A stretch of DNA of 64,000 nt from Oceanobacter mangrovi (GCF_019740315.1 NZ_JAHXZR010000004.1:370754-434753), one strand, 5' to 3'; shown: positions 46,390-55,432, counted from the first letter of the stretch. A program made the numbers and translations. The notes: generated by a model from the letters alone, not told the origin.

Positions 46390-49086
46390 ATGGTGAAGAA
46401 GACGATTCTTGGTCTGACCATTGCGGCAGCCACGGCGGCGTTAGCGGGTTGTAATATAAGCAGCACCAGCGGCAACAGCGAAGTCAACCAAACGGCTATC
46501 GATGCCGGCAGCGATACTTCTGAAGCAACTTCCGTATCTCCTCTTTTTAATCCGGCGCTGAGTCAGCTGCCACTTAATATCGATATTCTCTATAAGACCT
46601 ATCCGGTTGATGAAGACGGCAATGCTGTTGACTCTACCGATGTGGACGGCACTCTTTATTATGCCGCAGGCAAGGATATCAGCCCGCTGACTGAGACCGG
46701 TACGGTAAACAGTAGTTACAACCCGGTTTACGACGCCCTCAATGACATGGATGGCTTTTCGACCACTGCGCCGTTCTACATTGAGTTCAGCGGCTCGCTG
46801 GACACTGATCTGACAGCAGGTTCTGTGTGGCTGGTGCCGCTGGCCTATGATGGTAATCCAAAGACGGGTTCGCTGGTGGCATCAGCACCTTTTGGCACCC
46901 CGGCCGCGATTTCTGCCGAGGTTATCAGCTACGCCGATGCCGACTCAGAAAATACCGTGCTGCGTATCAGCCCGACCTCTCCATTGTCAGGCAGCACCCG
47001 TTATCTGGTGATTGTGCTTGACTCCATGCTGGATGCGGACGGTAATCCGATTACCGGCTCCAGCCAGTATCAGTACCTGTCTGATACATCCGTAGAGTCC
47101 TATGTGACCTCGCTGGCGTCGATCAAAAGCACCGTAGAAGGTTGGGATACCCTGGCCAGTGGTTTTGCCGCCGCTGCCGGACTGACTGCTGATGTGGCAT
47201 TGGCTTATACCTTTACCACTGGCGGTACCACCACGGTATTGAATGCCATGGCTGCGCCGGGCAATGCCAACAGTGCGTTGTCGAACAAGAGTATTCCGGC
47301 ATACGTCCAGTACTACCTGGGGACTACCGATGACGACGCGGCCACCAAATTGGCCACGCTGCAGACACTGCTGACTTACTCTGGTTCGACCGATCCGGCT
47401 ACCGATGCCCAGGCGTTGTTGCAGGGCTACTCCTTGCTAAGCACCTTGCCAGCACCAGCTCCACGAGAGACCGATTTCTCGGCCAGCACTGCTGTGCCAT
47501 CTGCCTATTTCTCAAGCAGTCTGCAAGCCAGCTTCCGTACCGGTCGTATCGAACTGCCATACTATAACGAAGCTCCGGCTGGAGCCTATTCGGGCGAAAG
47601 TCCATTGGATGGTTACGCTTGCTCCGAAGCGACCACCGCCTGTGCGGCCAACCAGTTGACCGCAGCTAATGTGGTGACAACTCAATGGCAAGCGGACGAG
47701 GATGTTATCTCCAACATCATGCTGGCCAGCGGTGCGGATAGCACGACTGCCGCCGCCTACACAGCACCATCTGAAAACGTTACCGACCTGTTCCCGTTTG
47801 CAGCCCAGCAAGGCACGGTTTCTGTCCCTGTGATGGTGGTTGAGCCGGTATCAAGCTGTACCAAACCAGCCACTGGTTGGCCGGTGGTGATTTATCAGCA
47901 TGGTTTGACGTCTAACCGTATGGCAACCCTGCCGTTGGCAGACCAGTTTGCCCAGAACTGTATGGCTACAGTAGCAATCGACCTGCCGCTGCATGGCCCA
48001 ATGCCAACGGACACCGTTACCATGGACCTGTCCGGTCTATTGGGTTCCGGTTATTCAGCGGTAACGATTCCACAGCTGGCGATCGTTGCGGGCAGTGAAA
48101 ACAGTGCCTATTCACTGAATAACTTCCTGGCGCTGGACGATGGCACCAAAACTGCCGTGGTAACCGGCCAGACCATCAGTCAGCGTCACTTTGGCCTGAC
48201 ATCCGATAGCGGTACGCCAACGGCTGTCAGTGCCTCGGATGCTTCTGCCAACACCTCCGGTTCGCTGTACATCAACTTCCTGCGTTTCCAGACCACCCGG
48301 GATAACACCCGACAGGCAGTGATGGACCTGATGAACCTGAACGCTTCGATTCCCTTCATGGACATCGACGGTGATGGCAACGGTACGTTCAACAGTGCAC
48401 CGGACTTTGATGCCGACAAGATCTACTTCGCCGGTATTTCGCTGGGCGGCATTGTCGGTACCGATTTTGTGTCGGTTAACAACGCCAATACCACCGACTT
48501 CAACAGCAATGGTAACAGTGCCCTGAATCCGATTCAGGCAGCTGCGATTGGGGTTGCTGGTGGCGGTCTGGCCAAATTGCTGGAAGGTTCAGCAACCTAT
48601 GGCCCGGTTATCACTGGTACTCTGACTGGCAGCTTTGGTCTGACCGAAGATGGCGCCAGCTACGAGTCCTTGTTGTATGTCTATCAGGCGACGGTGGATT
48701 CATCAGACCCGGTTAACTTTGCTGCCCAACTGACGGCCACTGGTACGCCGTACTCATTCCTGAAATCGGATGGCGATCTGGTAGTGCCAAACAGTGTTGA
48801 CGGTGCGCCTTTGTCTGGTACCAATCCATTGCTGGCTGCGTTAGGCGCAACCCAGGTTGATACCACCACCATCGACTCTGTATCTACACCGGTACAAATC
48901 ACCTATACCACCTCCGATGCCCAGAGCAGCCATATTTCCATGGCCGTGCCGGATACCGATGATTCGACTGAGGAAACTGCATACACCTTCGGTGTAATCG
49001 CTAACCACATTATCAGCCTGTTTACCGACCCGACAGCCCCAACGCTGGACGACTTTGGTTTGGGCATTGTGGAAACGGCTGAGTGA
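46390..49086 (+). CDS. Surface lipase lipoprotein (Pla-1/cef, VolA-like)
   Basis: 898 residues with an N-terminal lipobox (AALAGC, Cys at 21), so a lipid-anchored, probably surface protein. The N-terminal about 350 residues match the bacterial virulence-factor lipase N-terminal region. The alpha/beta hydrolase part contains WPVVIYQHGLTSNRMATLPL and the nucleophile elbow GISLGG (Ser within GxSxG). The family includes VolA, a lysophospholipase that feeds fatty acids to FadL-type channels. The DUF1302 and DUF1329 genes follow at once. Ser/Thr/Asp-rich composition suits extracellular exposure. Confidence 0.86.
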   Translation: MVKKTILGLTIAAATAALAGCNISSTSGNSEVNQTAIDAGSDTSEATSVSPLFNPALSQLPLNIDILYKTYPVDEDGNAVDSTDVDGTLYYAAGKDISPLTETGTVNSSYNPVYDALNDMDGFSTTAPFYIEFSGSLDTDLTAGSVWLVPLAYDGNPKTGSLVASAPFGTPAAISAEVISYADADSENTVLRISPTSPLSGSTRYLVIVLDSMLDADGNPITGSSQYQYLSDTSVESYVTSLASIKSTVEGWDTLASGFAAAAGLTADVALAYTFTTGGTTTVLNAMAAPGNANSALSNKSIPAYVQYYLGTTDDDAATKLATLQTLLTYSGSTDPATDAQALLQGYSLLSTLPAPAPRETDFSASTAVPSAYFSSSLQASFRTGRIELPYYNEAPAGAYSGESPLDGYACSEATTACAANQLTAANVVTTQWQADEDVISNIMLASGADSTTAAAYTAPSENVTDLFPFAAQQGTVSVPVMVVEPVSSCTKPATGWPVVIYQHGLTSNRMATLPLADQFAQNCMATVAIDLPLHGPMPTDTVTMDLSGLLGSGYSAVTIPQLAIVAGSENSAYSLNNFLALDDGTKTAVVTGQTISQRHFGLTSDSGTPTAVSASDASANTSGSLYINFLRFQTTRDNTRQAVMDLMNLNASIPFMDIDGDGNGTFNSAPDFDADKIYFAGISLGGIVGTDFVSVNNANTTDFNSNGNSALNPIQAAAIGVAGGGLAKLLEGSATYGPVITGTLTGSFGLTEDGASYESLLYVYQATVDSSDPVNFAAQLTATGTPYSFLKSDGDLVVPNSVDGAPLSGTNPLLAALGATQVDTTTIDSVSTPVQITYTTSDAQSSHISMAVPDTDDSTEETAYTFGVIANHIISLFTDPTAPTLDDFGLGIVETAE

Positions 49087-49097
49087 GGAGTCTGAAA

Positions 49098-51002
49098 ATG
49101 AATAACAACAAAATGACGATGCAGGCGATGAAAAAACTTCCTCTGGCATTGGCCGTTGCCGCTGCAGCCAGCAGTGTACAGGCAACCGAGTTTTCTATCG
49201 GGGATATCGATTTCCGCCTCGATAACACCATCAGTGCCGGTATTGGCTGGCGTACTGAAGATGCCGACGGTTCCCAGGTGATGCCGGGTAACGGTGCTGC
49301 AACCGGTGTTAGTGGCACAGGTTCTTCCTATAACTACGACGACGGTACGCTGAACTACAAAAACGCCGGTGATGTGGTTACCCGGATCGTGAAGTGGACT
49401 GGTGACCTCGAGGTTAACTACGAAAACTACGGCGGTTTCTTCCGGGTACGAGCGTTCTACGATGATGCCATCATGAACGACGAAACCGACTTCAAACCGC
49501 TGTCCGATGAAACCAAGGACGCCGCTGGTAGTGGCTGGGATTTACTCGACGCCTACGTCTGGGCCGACTTTGATCTGGGTGAAACCCCGGTTTCTGTGCG
49601 GGCTGGTCGGCAGGTGCTGAGCTGGGGCGAAAGCACCTTTATCCAGGGTGGTATCAACAGCATCAACCCGGTGGATGCTTCGGCATTCCGCAAGCCAGGC
49701 GCCGAGCTGAAAGAAGCCTTGCTGCCAGTGAACATGCTGTATACCTCGATTGGCCTGACCCCAGACCTGGGTTTTGAAGCCTTCTATCAGCTGCAATGGG
49801 AAAAAACCCGTACGGATGCCTGTGGCACCTTCTTCTCTACCGCCGACTTTGTCGCCGATGGCTGTGGCCCGGTAATCCTCAGCGGTACGGTTTCCGAGCA
49901 GGAAATCCTCGCCGCCCGTGACGCTGAAATTGCCAATGGTGATTCTCTGGCCGAGCGTGTTGCGCCAGTAGCTGAACGCATGGCCGATGACACACCGGAC
50001 AACGCTGGTCAGTGGGGGGTGGCGTTGCGCTGGTATTCCGAAGCGCTGGGTGACACCGAATTTGGTGCCTACTACATGAACATTCACAGCCGTCTGCCGT
50101 ACATCAACGGTGTGGTGGTGAATGCGCCGAACGATACCTATTACAACTCCAGCGCGACCTACTCAAGCAATTACCCGATCTATCAGATTTCCTATCCGGA
50201 AGACATCAAGATCATGGGCCTGAGTTTTGCGACGGCCACTGAAGGTGGTGCTTCGATCTCGGGCGAACTGAGCTACAAGCCGGATATGCCGCTGCAATGG
50301 AACGCCTTTGAGTTGCTGTTGGCTGGCCTCGGAGCGCCATACAGCCGTCTGTATCAGCAGCGTCTGGCAGAAGCGGGCGGTGATCCGACCGCTCTCAGTG
50401 GTGAGCTGGCGCGAGGCTACGACATGTTCGACATGTGGCAGTTCCAGACCACCTATATCACCATTTTCGATCGCCTGCTGGGCGCCGACCGGATGTCGCT
50501 GGTGGCTGAAGCCGGTGTTGCCTACATTCCGGATTTGCCATCAACCGACGACGCCCGTTACGGTCGTTCCGGTGCCTACGGTATTGGTAACAATGATGGT
50601 GTCTGGGCTGCCGGTGGCGATACCAACTTCTGTACTGCCGACTACAATCCGGTTACCCAGTCAGAAAATACCGGTAAAAACGCCAACACCTCCAACTGTA
50701 CCGATGATGGTTACGTAACCAAGTGGTCTGGCGGTGTGCGGATGCGGGCTGCGCTGGATTACAACAACGCCTTTGCCGGTATCAACGTGACGCCAATCCT
50801 GTCGATGGGCTTTGATAAGGGTAACGGACCTGAGCCCGGTGCGCAGTTTATTGATAACCGCCTGACCACTGGTTTGACCCTGCACTTCGACTATATGAAT
50901 ACCACCTCGGTTGATCTCAGCTACACCAACTACAGTGGTGGCGATTACAACCAGATGAAAGATCGTGACAACGTCAGCCTGTCTGCCAAGTACTCTTTCT
51001 AA
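49098..51002 (+). CDS. DUF1302 outer-membrane protein
   Basis: 634 residues from the ATG at 49098, with ribosome site gaggag 11 bp after the lipase stop. A signal peptide covers about 1-30. The mature part is rich in alternating aromatic/polar strands (FSIGDIDFRLDNTISAGIGW, FDYMNTTSVDLSYTNYSGGD) and ends in Phe, as outer-membrane barrels do. DUF1302 proteins are large beta-barrels usually encoded next to DUF1329 genes. Role unknown; with the lipase it may take up or export lipids (inference). Confidence 0.85.
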   Translation: MNNNKMTMQAMKKLPLALAVAAAASSVQATEFSIGDIDFRLDNTISAGIGWRTEDADGSQVMPGNGAATGVSGTGSSYNYDDGTLNYKNAGDVVTRIVKWTGDLEVNYENYGGFFRVRAFYDDAIMNDETDFKPLSDETKDAAGSGWDLLDAYVWADFDLGETPVSVRAGRQVLSWGESTFIQGGINSINPVDASAFRKPGAELKEALLPVNMLYTSIGLTPDLGFEAFYQLQWEKTRTDACGTFFSTADFVADGCGPVILSGTVSEQEILAARDAEIANGDSLAERVAPVAERMADDTPDNAGQWGVALRWYSEALGDTEFGAYYMNIHSRLPYINGVVVNAPNDTYYNSSATYSSNYPIYQISYPEDIKIMGLSFATATEGGASISGELSYKPDMPLQWNAFELLLAGLGAPYSRLYQQRLAEAGGDPTALSGELARGYDMFDMWQFQTTYITIFDRLLGADRMSLVAEAGVAYIPDLPSTDDARYGRSGAYGIGNNDGVWAAGGDTNFCTADYNPVTQSENTGKNANTSNCTDDGYVTKWSGGVRMRAALDYNNAFAGINVTPILSMGFDKGNGPEPGAQFIDNRLTTGLTLHFDYMNTTSVDLSYTNYSGGDYNQMKDRDNVSLSAKYSF

Positions 51003-51037
51003 CTAAAACGGCAACAGATCAGATAACGAGGAACATC

Positions 51038-52399
51038 ATGTTGAAACAACAACTCAGTGCACTGACCAGTGCACTGCTGTTGTCCCTCACAGGGGCAATG
51101 GCACATGCAGCAGTAAGCGAAGCCGACGCCGCCAAACTGGGCAAGTCGCTGACACCGGTGGGTGCTGAACAAGCCGCGAGTGGCGATATTCCAGCCTGGA
51201 CCGGTGGTATCCAGAAACCACCCGCCGGTTACAAGGAAGGTGGCAAGCTGGTTGATCCGTTTGCCGATGAAAAACCGCTGTTTGTGATTACCGCCGCCAA
51301 CTACAAGCAATATGGCGACAAGTTGTCTGATGGCCAGAAAGCGATGTTCGAGAAATACCCGGACAGCTATCGTATGCCGGTTTATCCGTCCCATCGTACC
51401 GCCGCTTATCCAGACAAGATCTATCAGGTGACGAAAGCCAATGCCACCAAAACCGAAATGGTTGATGGCGGTAACGGCCTGAAAAACTACGAACTCGGCA
51501 CCCCATTCCCGATTCCACAAAATGGTCTGGAAGCCATCTGGAACCACATTGTGCGTTACCGTGGCGGCAGTGTTGAGCGGGTAGTTGGTCAGGTTACCCC
51601 GTTGGCCAACGGCGACTACACACTGGTGCGTTTTGGTGAGGAATTCACTTTCCGTGAAGACCTGACCGACTACAAACCCGGCCAGGATGACAACGTGCTG
51701 TTCTACTTCAAGCAGGACGTACTGTCACCAGCCCGTCTGGCCGGTAACGTGCTGTTGGTTCACGAAACCCTGGATCAGGTGAAGGAACCACGTAAAGCCT
51801 GGATCTATAACGCCGGTTCCCGCAAGGTCCGTCGTGCTCCGACCATTGCCTACGACTCACCAGGAACGGCTTCCGACGGTATGCGTACCTCGGATAACTT
51901 CGACCTCTACAACGGCGCGCCAGATCGTTACGACTGGAAACTGGTCGGCAAGCAGGAAATGTACATTCCGTACAACTCCTACAAGCTTGAATCCGGTGAC
52001 CTGAAGTACGATGAAATCGTCAAGGCTGGCCATATCAATCAGGATCTGGCGCGCTACGAACTGCACCGCGTCTGGAAAATCGAAGCCACCCTGAAGGAAG
52101 GCATGCGACATATTTACGCCAAGCGGACCTTCTACCTTGATGAAGACACCTGGCAGGCAGGCGTGATCGACCATTATGATGGCCGTGGCTTGCTGTGGCG
52201 TGTGGCGGAAGGTCATGAAGTCAGCTATTACGAAGCCAATGTGCCGTGGACCGGCCTGGAAGTTTTGTACGACCTGACTTCCGGTCGTTACCTGGCGCTG
52301 GGTCTGGATAACGAAGAACCGGGCACCTACAAGTTTGGTATCGAACGTTCGTCCAACGACTACACCACCTCTGCGCTGCGTCGTTCCGGCAAACGCTGA
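51038..52399 (+). CDS. DUF1329 secreted protein
   Basis: 453 residues. Signal peptide to about 24 (AMAHA). The DUF1329 pattern is recognisable: DIPAWTGGIQKPPAGYKEGG, PFADEKPLFVITAANYKQYG, AWIYNAGSRKVRRAPTIAYD and RYLALGLDNEE. It is thought to have a LolA/LolB-like fold that binds lipid. It immediately follows the DUF1302 gene, and this pairing recurs in many genomes (established knowledge). The gene ends with a strong terminator. Confidence 0.9.
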   Translation: MLKQQLSALTSALLLSLTGAMAHAAVSEADAAKLGKSLTPVGAEQAASGDIPAWTGGIQKPPAGYKEGGKLVDPFADEKPLFVITAANYKQYGDKLSDGQKAMFEKYPDSYRMPVYPSHRTAAYPDKIYQVTKANATKTEMVDGGNGLKNYELGTPFPIPQNGLEAIWNHIVRYRGGSVERVVGQVTPLANGDYTLVRFGEEFTFREDLTDYKPGQDDNVLFYFKQDVLSPARLAGNVLLVHETLDQVKEPRKAWIYNAGSRKVRRAPTIAYDSPGTASDGMRTSDNFDLYNGAPDRYDWKLVGKQEMYIPYNSYKLESGDLKYDEIVKAGHINQDLARYELHRVWKIEATLKEGMRHIYAKRTFYLDEDTWQAGVIDHYDGRGLLWRVAEGHEVSYYEANVPWTGLEVLYDLTSGRYLALGLDNEEPGTYKFGIERSSNDYTTSALRRSGKR

Positions 52400-52413
52400 G
52401 TTTGCTGCCAGCC

Positions 52414-52445
52414 TAAAAAAACCGGCCAGCTGGCCGGTTTTTTTA
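52414..52445 (+). terminator. Rho-independent terminator after the DUF1329 gene
   Basis: aaccggcca/tggccggtt stem preceded by seven A and followed by seven T; also usable by the convergent minus-strand gene at 52462. Confidence 0.9.
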
Positions 52446-52461
52446 TCTCTGACAATTCCCC

Positions 52462-52977
52462 TTACAGGTGGAAAATCAGGCTGCCCATATACTGATTGGA
52501 AGCATCCTTGTTAATAAATTCCCCACGCAACTGCAGCTCATTGGTGAGCTGATAACCCACACCAACACCGGTCAGAATACCGTCATCGTCACCGACATCG
52601 ACACCAACCCGGCCCAGCAAGGACAAGTTGCGGTCAATTTCTGGCAGCGATTTTTCAGCGACCAGCGCACCCCACAAACCACTGATGTTCTGGTTGGTGT
52701 TATCGAAATCGTCGGTCTGCGAATAACCCACTTCCAGCTTGGTACTGATACCACCGGAATGGTGACCCAGATCCAGACCAACCAGCCCCTGTACACCCGT
52801 CGCATCAATGCTGCCGCCACCGAATGGCGAATCGACCGTGTTGTAGGACAGGCCACCACCCAGATAGAGTTTTTTGGCCAGGTCATCACCGCCACTCATA
52901 TTGGTTTCTGCCAATGCCAGAGTAGAAGCGCTGGCCAATGTCGTGATCAGAACGGCTTGGGTAATACGGCTTTTCAT
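52462..52977 (-). CDS. Small outer-membrane beta-barrel protein (YfaZ-like)
   Basis: 171 residues with a signal peptide (about 1-23, ending ALA). Amphipathic strands follow (LYLGGGLSYNTVDSPFGGGS, GISTKLEVGYSQTDDF, LTGVGVGYQLTNELQL) and the chain ends with MGSLIFHL. This fits an eight-stranded outer-membrane barrel of YfaZ type. Function is unknown. It is the last core-like gene before the accessory region. Confidence 0.78.
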   Translation of the reverse strand: MKSRITQAVLITTLASASTLALAETNMSGGDDLAKKLYLGGGLSYNTVDSPFGGGSIDATGVQGLVGLDLGHHSGGISTKLEVGYSQTDDFDNTNQNISGLWGALVAEKSLPEIDRNLSLLGRVGVDVGDDDGILTGVGVGYQLTNELQLRGEFINKDASNQYMGSLIFHL

Positions 52978-53540
52978 GATTTATCCTTTGCTTGTGAATT
53001 CTTGCTAACGCGTACCGGCTGAATGATTGCTGATAATGGCAGGCACAGCCAGACCGCGTAGTTTATGGCTCGCATAGTTCGAAGGCCTCCGACCAGAGAA
53101 AGTTCCTGCTACGGCAATGGCCGGTACATCTCATCGCCCGGACGGATCACCTGAAACTGCTGCCGTTGCTCTTCGCGGATGCCGCTCAGCAGCAGCCAGA
53201 TATCCTGCATCGTCAGGTTATGCATTTATATAAGCAATCATTGAACGCAGGCCTAAATCAGTGCGCGCTTTCTCGGCAGGCTTGCGCGCTTTCCTGAGCG
53301 CTGCTACGGTAAGGCCTTGATACATGGAAGGTTATTGCGCAGGTTTACGGCCATATACGTAAGCGAGACTGGTGTTAGTGTGCAACAAAATCCGGAGTTA
53401 ATGCGCAGTCTGCCCGGTTGGGCGCGCTTTCTCAGAATGGAGTGATCTGGAAATGGACTTTACATCTTATATTTCAGCTGGTTACAGCACCTTTCCAGAA
53501 ACTGGGTTACCCAGAAAGCGCGCATGCGTACTAACAAACT
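52978..53540. other. Intergenic region left of the cassette array
   Basis: No complete gene. It contains a srkA-like fragment (53109-53225, separate entry), three similar gcgcgctttct-type stretches near 53265, 53284 and 53422, and their inverse at 53513-53523. The length and content are too short for an integron integrase gene (about 960 bp), and none is present on either strand. Confidence 0.6.
53109..53225 (-). pseudogene. Fragment of a srkA-like kinase gene
   Basis: 38 codons (MHNLTMQDIWLLLSGIREEQ..., ending in a stop). QDIWLLLSGIREEQ aligns with VQDLWMLLSGDRQDQ in the two SrkA copies at 55731 and 56798. The alignment fades after about 30 residues. It is too short to be active and marks rearrangement at the left edge of the accessory region. 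Confidence 0.5.
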
Positions 53541-53547
53541 GTTAAAT
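53502..53547 (+). other. attI-like recombination point preceding the first cassette
   Basis: A hairpin (ctgggttacccag, 53502-53514), an inverse of an upstream repeat (53513-53523), then ctaacaaactgttaaat (53531-53547) whose last seven bases are GTTAAAT, the R' box of cassette 1. Integron insertion points end in GTTRRRY like this. Whether it is an attI or the last attC of a lost cassette cannot be told. Confidence 0.5.
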
Positions 53548-53968
53548 GGCAAACCCAATGGCAGAGCTAGAGTTCAAAGGAATTAAGAAAGAAGAAGGTG
53601 ATAGGCTTAAAGACGCCTTTGAATATATTGCCAATGCGAAGAGGCGTGGTGCTTTCGACGAGTCTGAACTTATAAAAAAAATGGGCGATAAGGTAACGAG
53701 ATATTTTATAAATCCGACCAAGGAAGAGGCAGATAAGTTGCTGGAGCAATGGAGGCTAAACCCAGAAGTAGAAATGCCTTGGGATTTCGGCTCATGGTTT
53801 GATGCTCTTGATTCCGCTGAAATTGACTATCAATCTATCGAAATACATCCGAATGGAACTGGAAAGATTCTATTTGAGCAACTTGCATGGCCAAGCGGTG
53901 GCATCGATGCAGCGAATGAACTTGTAAAAGCCTTTGGCGGTGAGATTATATCCAACAATGCCATTTAA
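53546..53968 (+). CDS. Cassette 1 protein, unknown function (140 aa)
   Basis: 140 residues starting in the cassette leader (ATG overlaps the R' box) or 12 bp later at the second Met. It is charged, soluble and has no signal peptide (ELEFKGIKKEEGDRLKDAFE, NPEVEMPWDFGSWFDALDSA). The C-terminal 60 residues are AT-rich in codon use. The family is not recognised. Its stop lies in the attC R'' box, a normal arrangement for gene cassettes. Confidence 0.75.
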   Translation: MANPMAELEFKGIKKEEGDRLKDAFEYIANAKRRGAFDESELIKKMGDKVTRYFINPTKEEADKLLEQWRLNPEVEMPWDFGSWFDALDSAEIDYQSIEIHPNGTGKILFEQLAWPSGGIDAANELVKAFGGEIISNNAI

Positions 53969-54055
53969 CAAACCAATCAACTACGCGCCTGCGGCGCCGG
54001 ACAGCTTCCACTACGCTTCGCTGCGTTTCAGTTGCCGGTTATTGGGGCGTTAGGC
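53963..54055 (+). other. attC site of cassette 1
   Basis: Starts with R'' box ATTTAAC (53963-53969) and ends with R' box GTTAGGC (54049-54055), fitting RYYYAAC and GTTRRRY, 93 bp apart, with imperfect palindromic sequence between. R'' is the exact complement of cassette 1's leading GTTAAAT at 53541, as expected for a cassette with its own attC. Confidence 0.85.
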
Positions 54056-54059
54056 AATT

Positions 54060-54733
54060 ATGAAAGATATACTTCCAGACTTAGTAATAGATTCACTTCG
54101 AGATAGGTATTTAGCCGCTGTTTCAGACGCTGAAAGTACATTCGATATGAACTATGGAGATGAGGACGCATTAACTGGAGCATTTGGTCAAGCCATAGCG
54201 GTGCCTAGAAACCAAATATTTTCAACTCCAGAAGGGGTGTATACGGTTGATATCGGATATACAAAACTTAGAGGTCGCGGAAAAACGCTCCCGAACGCAT
54301 ATATGGGTCTGACGGCATATTCCAAATTACGGTTTTTGATAGTCGTGGGAATGTCATTCGCTCCAAAGGCCTACCCTTTCAATCCAAGAAGAACTGGAAA
54401 GGCACAAACAGTAAGCTTTCTGATCAAGCTAAAGATATGGAGCGCTTTACTCCCGGTGGCATAGTGGTCGACTTTAATAATTCAGGTTACAAAGCATGTC
54501 TGGCAAACGACGTAGTTCTAGCCGGTGGCAACCGTTCGCAACTTACCAAAGAGGGAAAGCTGCAAAGGCTTGGTCAACTGTTGGGTAATGAATTTCTGAA
54601 TTGTGAAGTCGGGACATTAAACTTGTTCTATGACCCCAAGCAGGAGCTTTACAAAATTGATGGCGGTGATTTCCACATCATCTCAACCAGCATAGAAATG
54701 CCTAACAAGGCATTGCAGCGGACGAGCCGCTGA
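54060..54733 (+). pseudogene. Cassette 2 gene, frameshifted, unknown family
   Basis: Frame 1 runs from ATG 54060 ([20 protein letters not shown]) and becomes non-homologous near 54297. The second frame, which opens as [20 protein letters not shown] and reads on as [20 protein letters not shown], carries the rest to the stop at 54731-54733. Joining them through the tatata tract at about 54298-54304 gives one protein of about 224 residues. The likely cause is a 2-base slip in that tract. The C-terminal NKALQRTSR is translated from the attC site, a known hallmark of cassette proteins. No family is recognised. Confidence 0.6.
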
Positions 54734-54747
54734 ATGCGGCGTTATGT
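54700..54747 (+). other. attC site of cassette 2
   Basis: R'' GCCTAAC (54700-54706), inner arms gcattgcagcgg and ccgctgaatgc with an extra unpaired g, and R' GTTATGT (54741-54747). R'' is the exact complement of cassette 2's own leading R' GTTAGGC (54049-54055). 48 bp is short but within the attC range. R' departs from the GTTRRRY consensus at one base. Confidence 0.8.
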
Positions 54748-54763
54748 TGCCAAGGGGGCATAG

Positions 54764-55375
54764 ATGGGAAGTTATCTGCTGTTCTTAATTATCGCTATAG
54801 CAACAGTATTAAGCCCAGGGCCTGGAGTAATCCTGACCCTCACAAATGCCATTCGTTTCGGTGTTTCAGGCGCCATTGGCGGGATTCTAGGGATTGCTTG
54901 CGGTACATTCATTGTTGCTGGTGTCTCGGCAACCAGCCTTGGAATTATACTCGTCACCTCATCTGTTGCTTTTAGCATCATGAAGTTTGCTGGTGCTGCA
55001 TATCTAATCTACCTGGGCCTGAAGTTGTGGCGGTCGCCAGTCAGAAAAATTGACTCATCCACTGCCGCCGTTAAGAGCAAAAAACTTCAGTTCATAGAGG
55101 GTCTTACTTTGCAGCTTACGAACCCTAAAGCTGTGTTCTTTTTCATATCTGTATTCCCTCAGTTCGTCGACTATTCTGCCAACTTCATTGGTCATTTTAT
55201 CCTTTTGGTTGTTACCTACAGCAGTTTGGTAGTCATAATTCACATTATGTATGCATATCTTGCAAAGTCAGCCCGCGGTTGGCTTTCTTCCGAAAAAGGA
55301 AGCTATATGGTCAATCGGTTGGGTGGAGGTACGTTTATGTGTTTTGGGATTGGCCTTGCTTCTGTTGGGAAGTAA
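54764..55375 (+). CDS. Cassette 3: LysE/RhtB-type amino-acid exporter
   Basis: 203 residues with about six hydrophobic segments. The family motif appears near the N-terminus as LSPGPGVILTLTNAIRFGVS and continues as GAIGGILGIACGTFIVAG. LTLQLTNPKAVFFFISVFPQ is also typical. RhtB/LysE proteins export amino acids such as threonine, homoserine or lysine. The ribosome site aagggggc precedes the ATG 17 bp after the attC R' box. It is a plausible cassette cargo, though the substrate is unknown. Confidence 0.85.
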   Translation: MGSYLLFLIIAIATVLSPGPGVILTLTNAIRFGVSGAIGGILGIACGTFIVAGVSATSLGIILVTSSVAFSIMKFAGAAYLIYLGLKLWRSPVRKIDSSTAAVKSKKLQFIEGLTLQLTNPKAVFFFISVFPQFVDYSANFIGHFILLVVTYSSLVVIIHIMYAYLAKSARGWLSSEKGSYMVNRLGGGTFMCFGIGLASVGK

Positions 55376-55377
55376 CA

Positions 55378-55432
55378 ACATAACAAATGCAGGAAAGTGA
55401 CGCTCGCGTCCCTGTTTCCTCCTGCTCTGCGG
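55378..55432 (+). other. Broken attC site of cassette 3
   Basis: R'' ACATAAC (55378-55384) is the exact complement of this cassette's leading R' GTTATGT. A stem follows (gcaggaaa with tttcctcctgc). No R' box (GTT...) appears where it should, so the distal half has been lost and the array ends here. Confidence 0.6.

Noticed and set aside
53230..53540. Integron integrase gene
   Set aside because: The stretch is too short and no open frame contains tyrosine-recombinase motifs on either strand.
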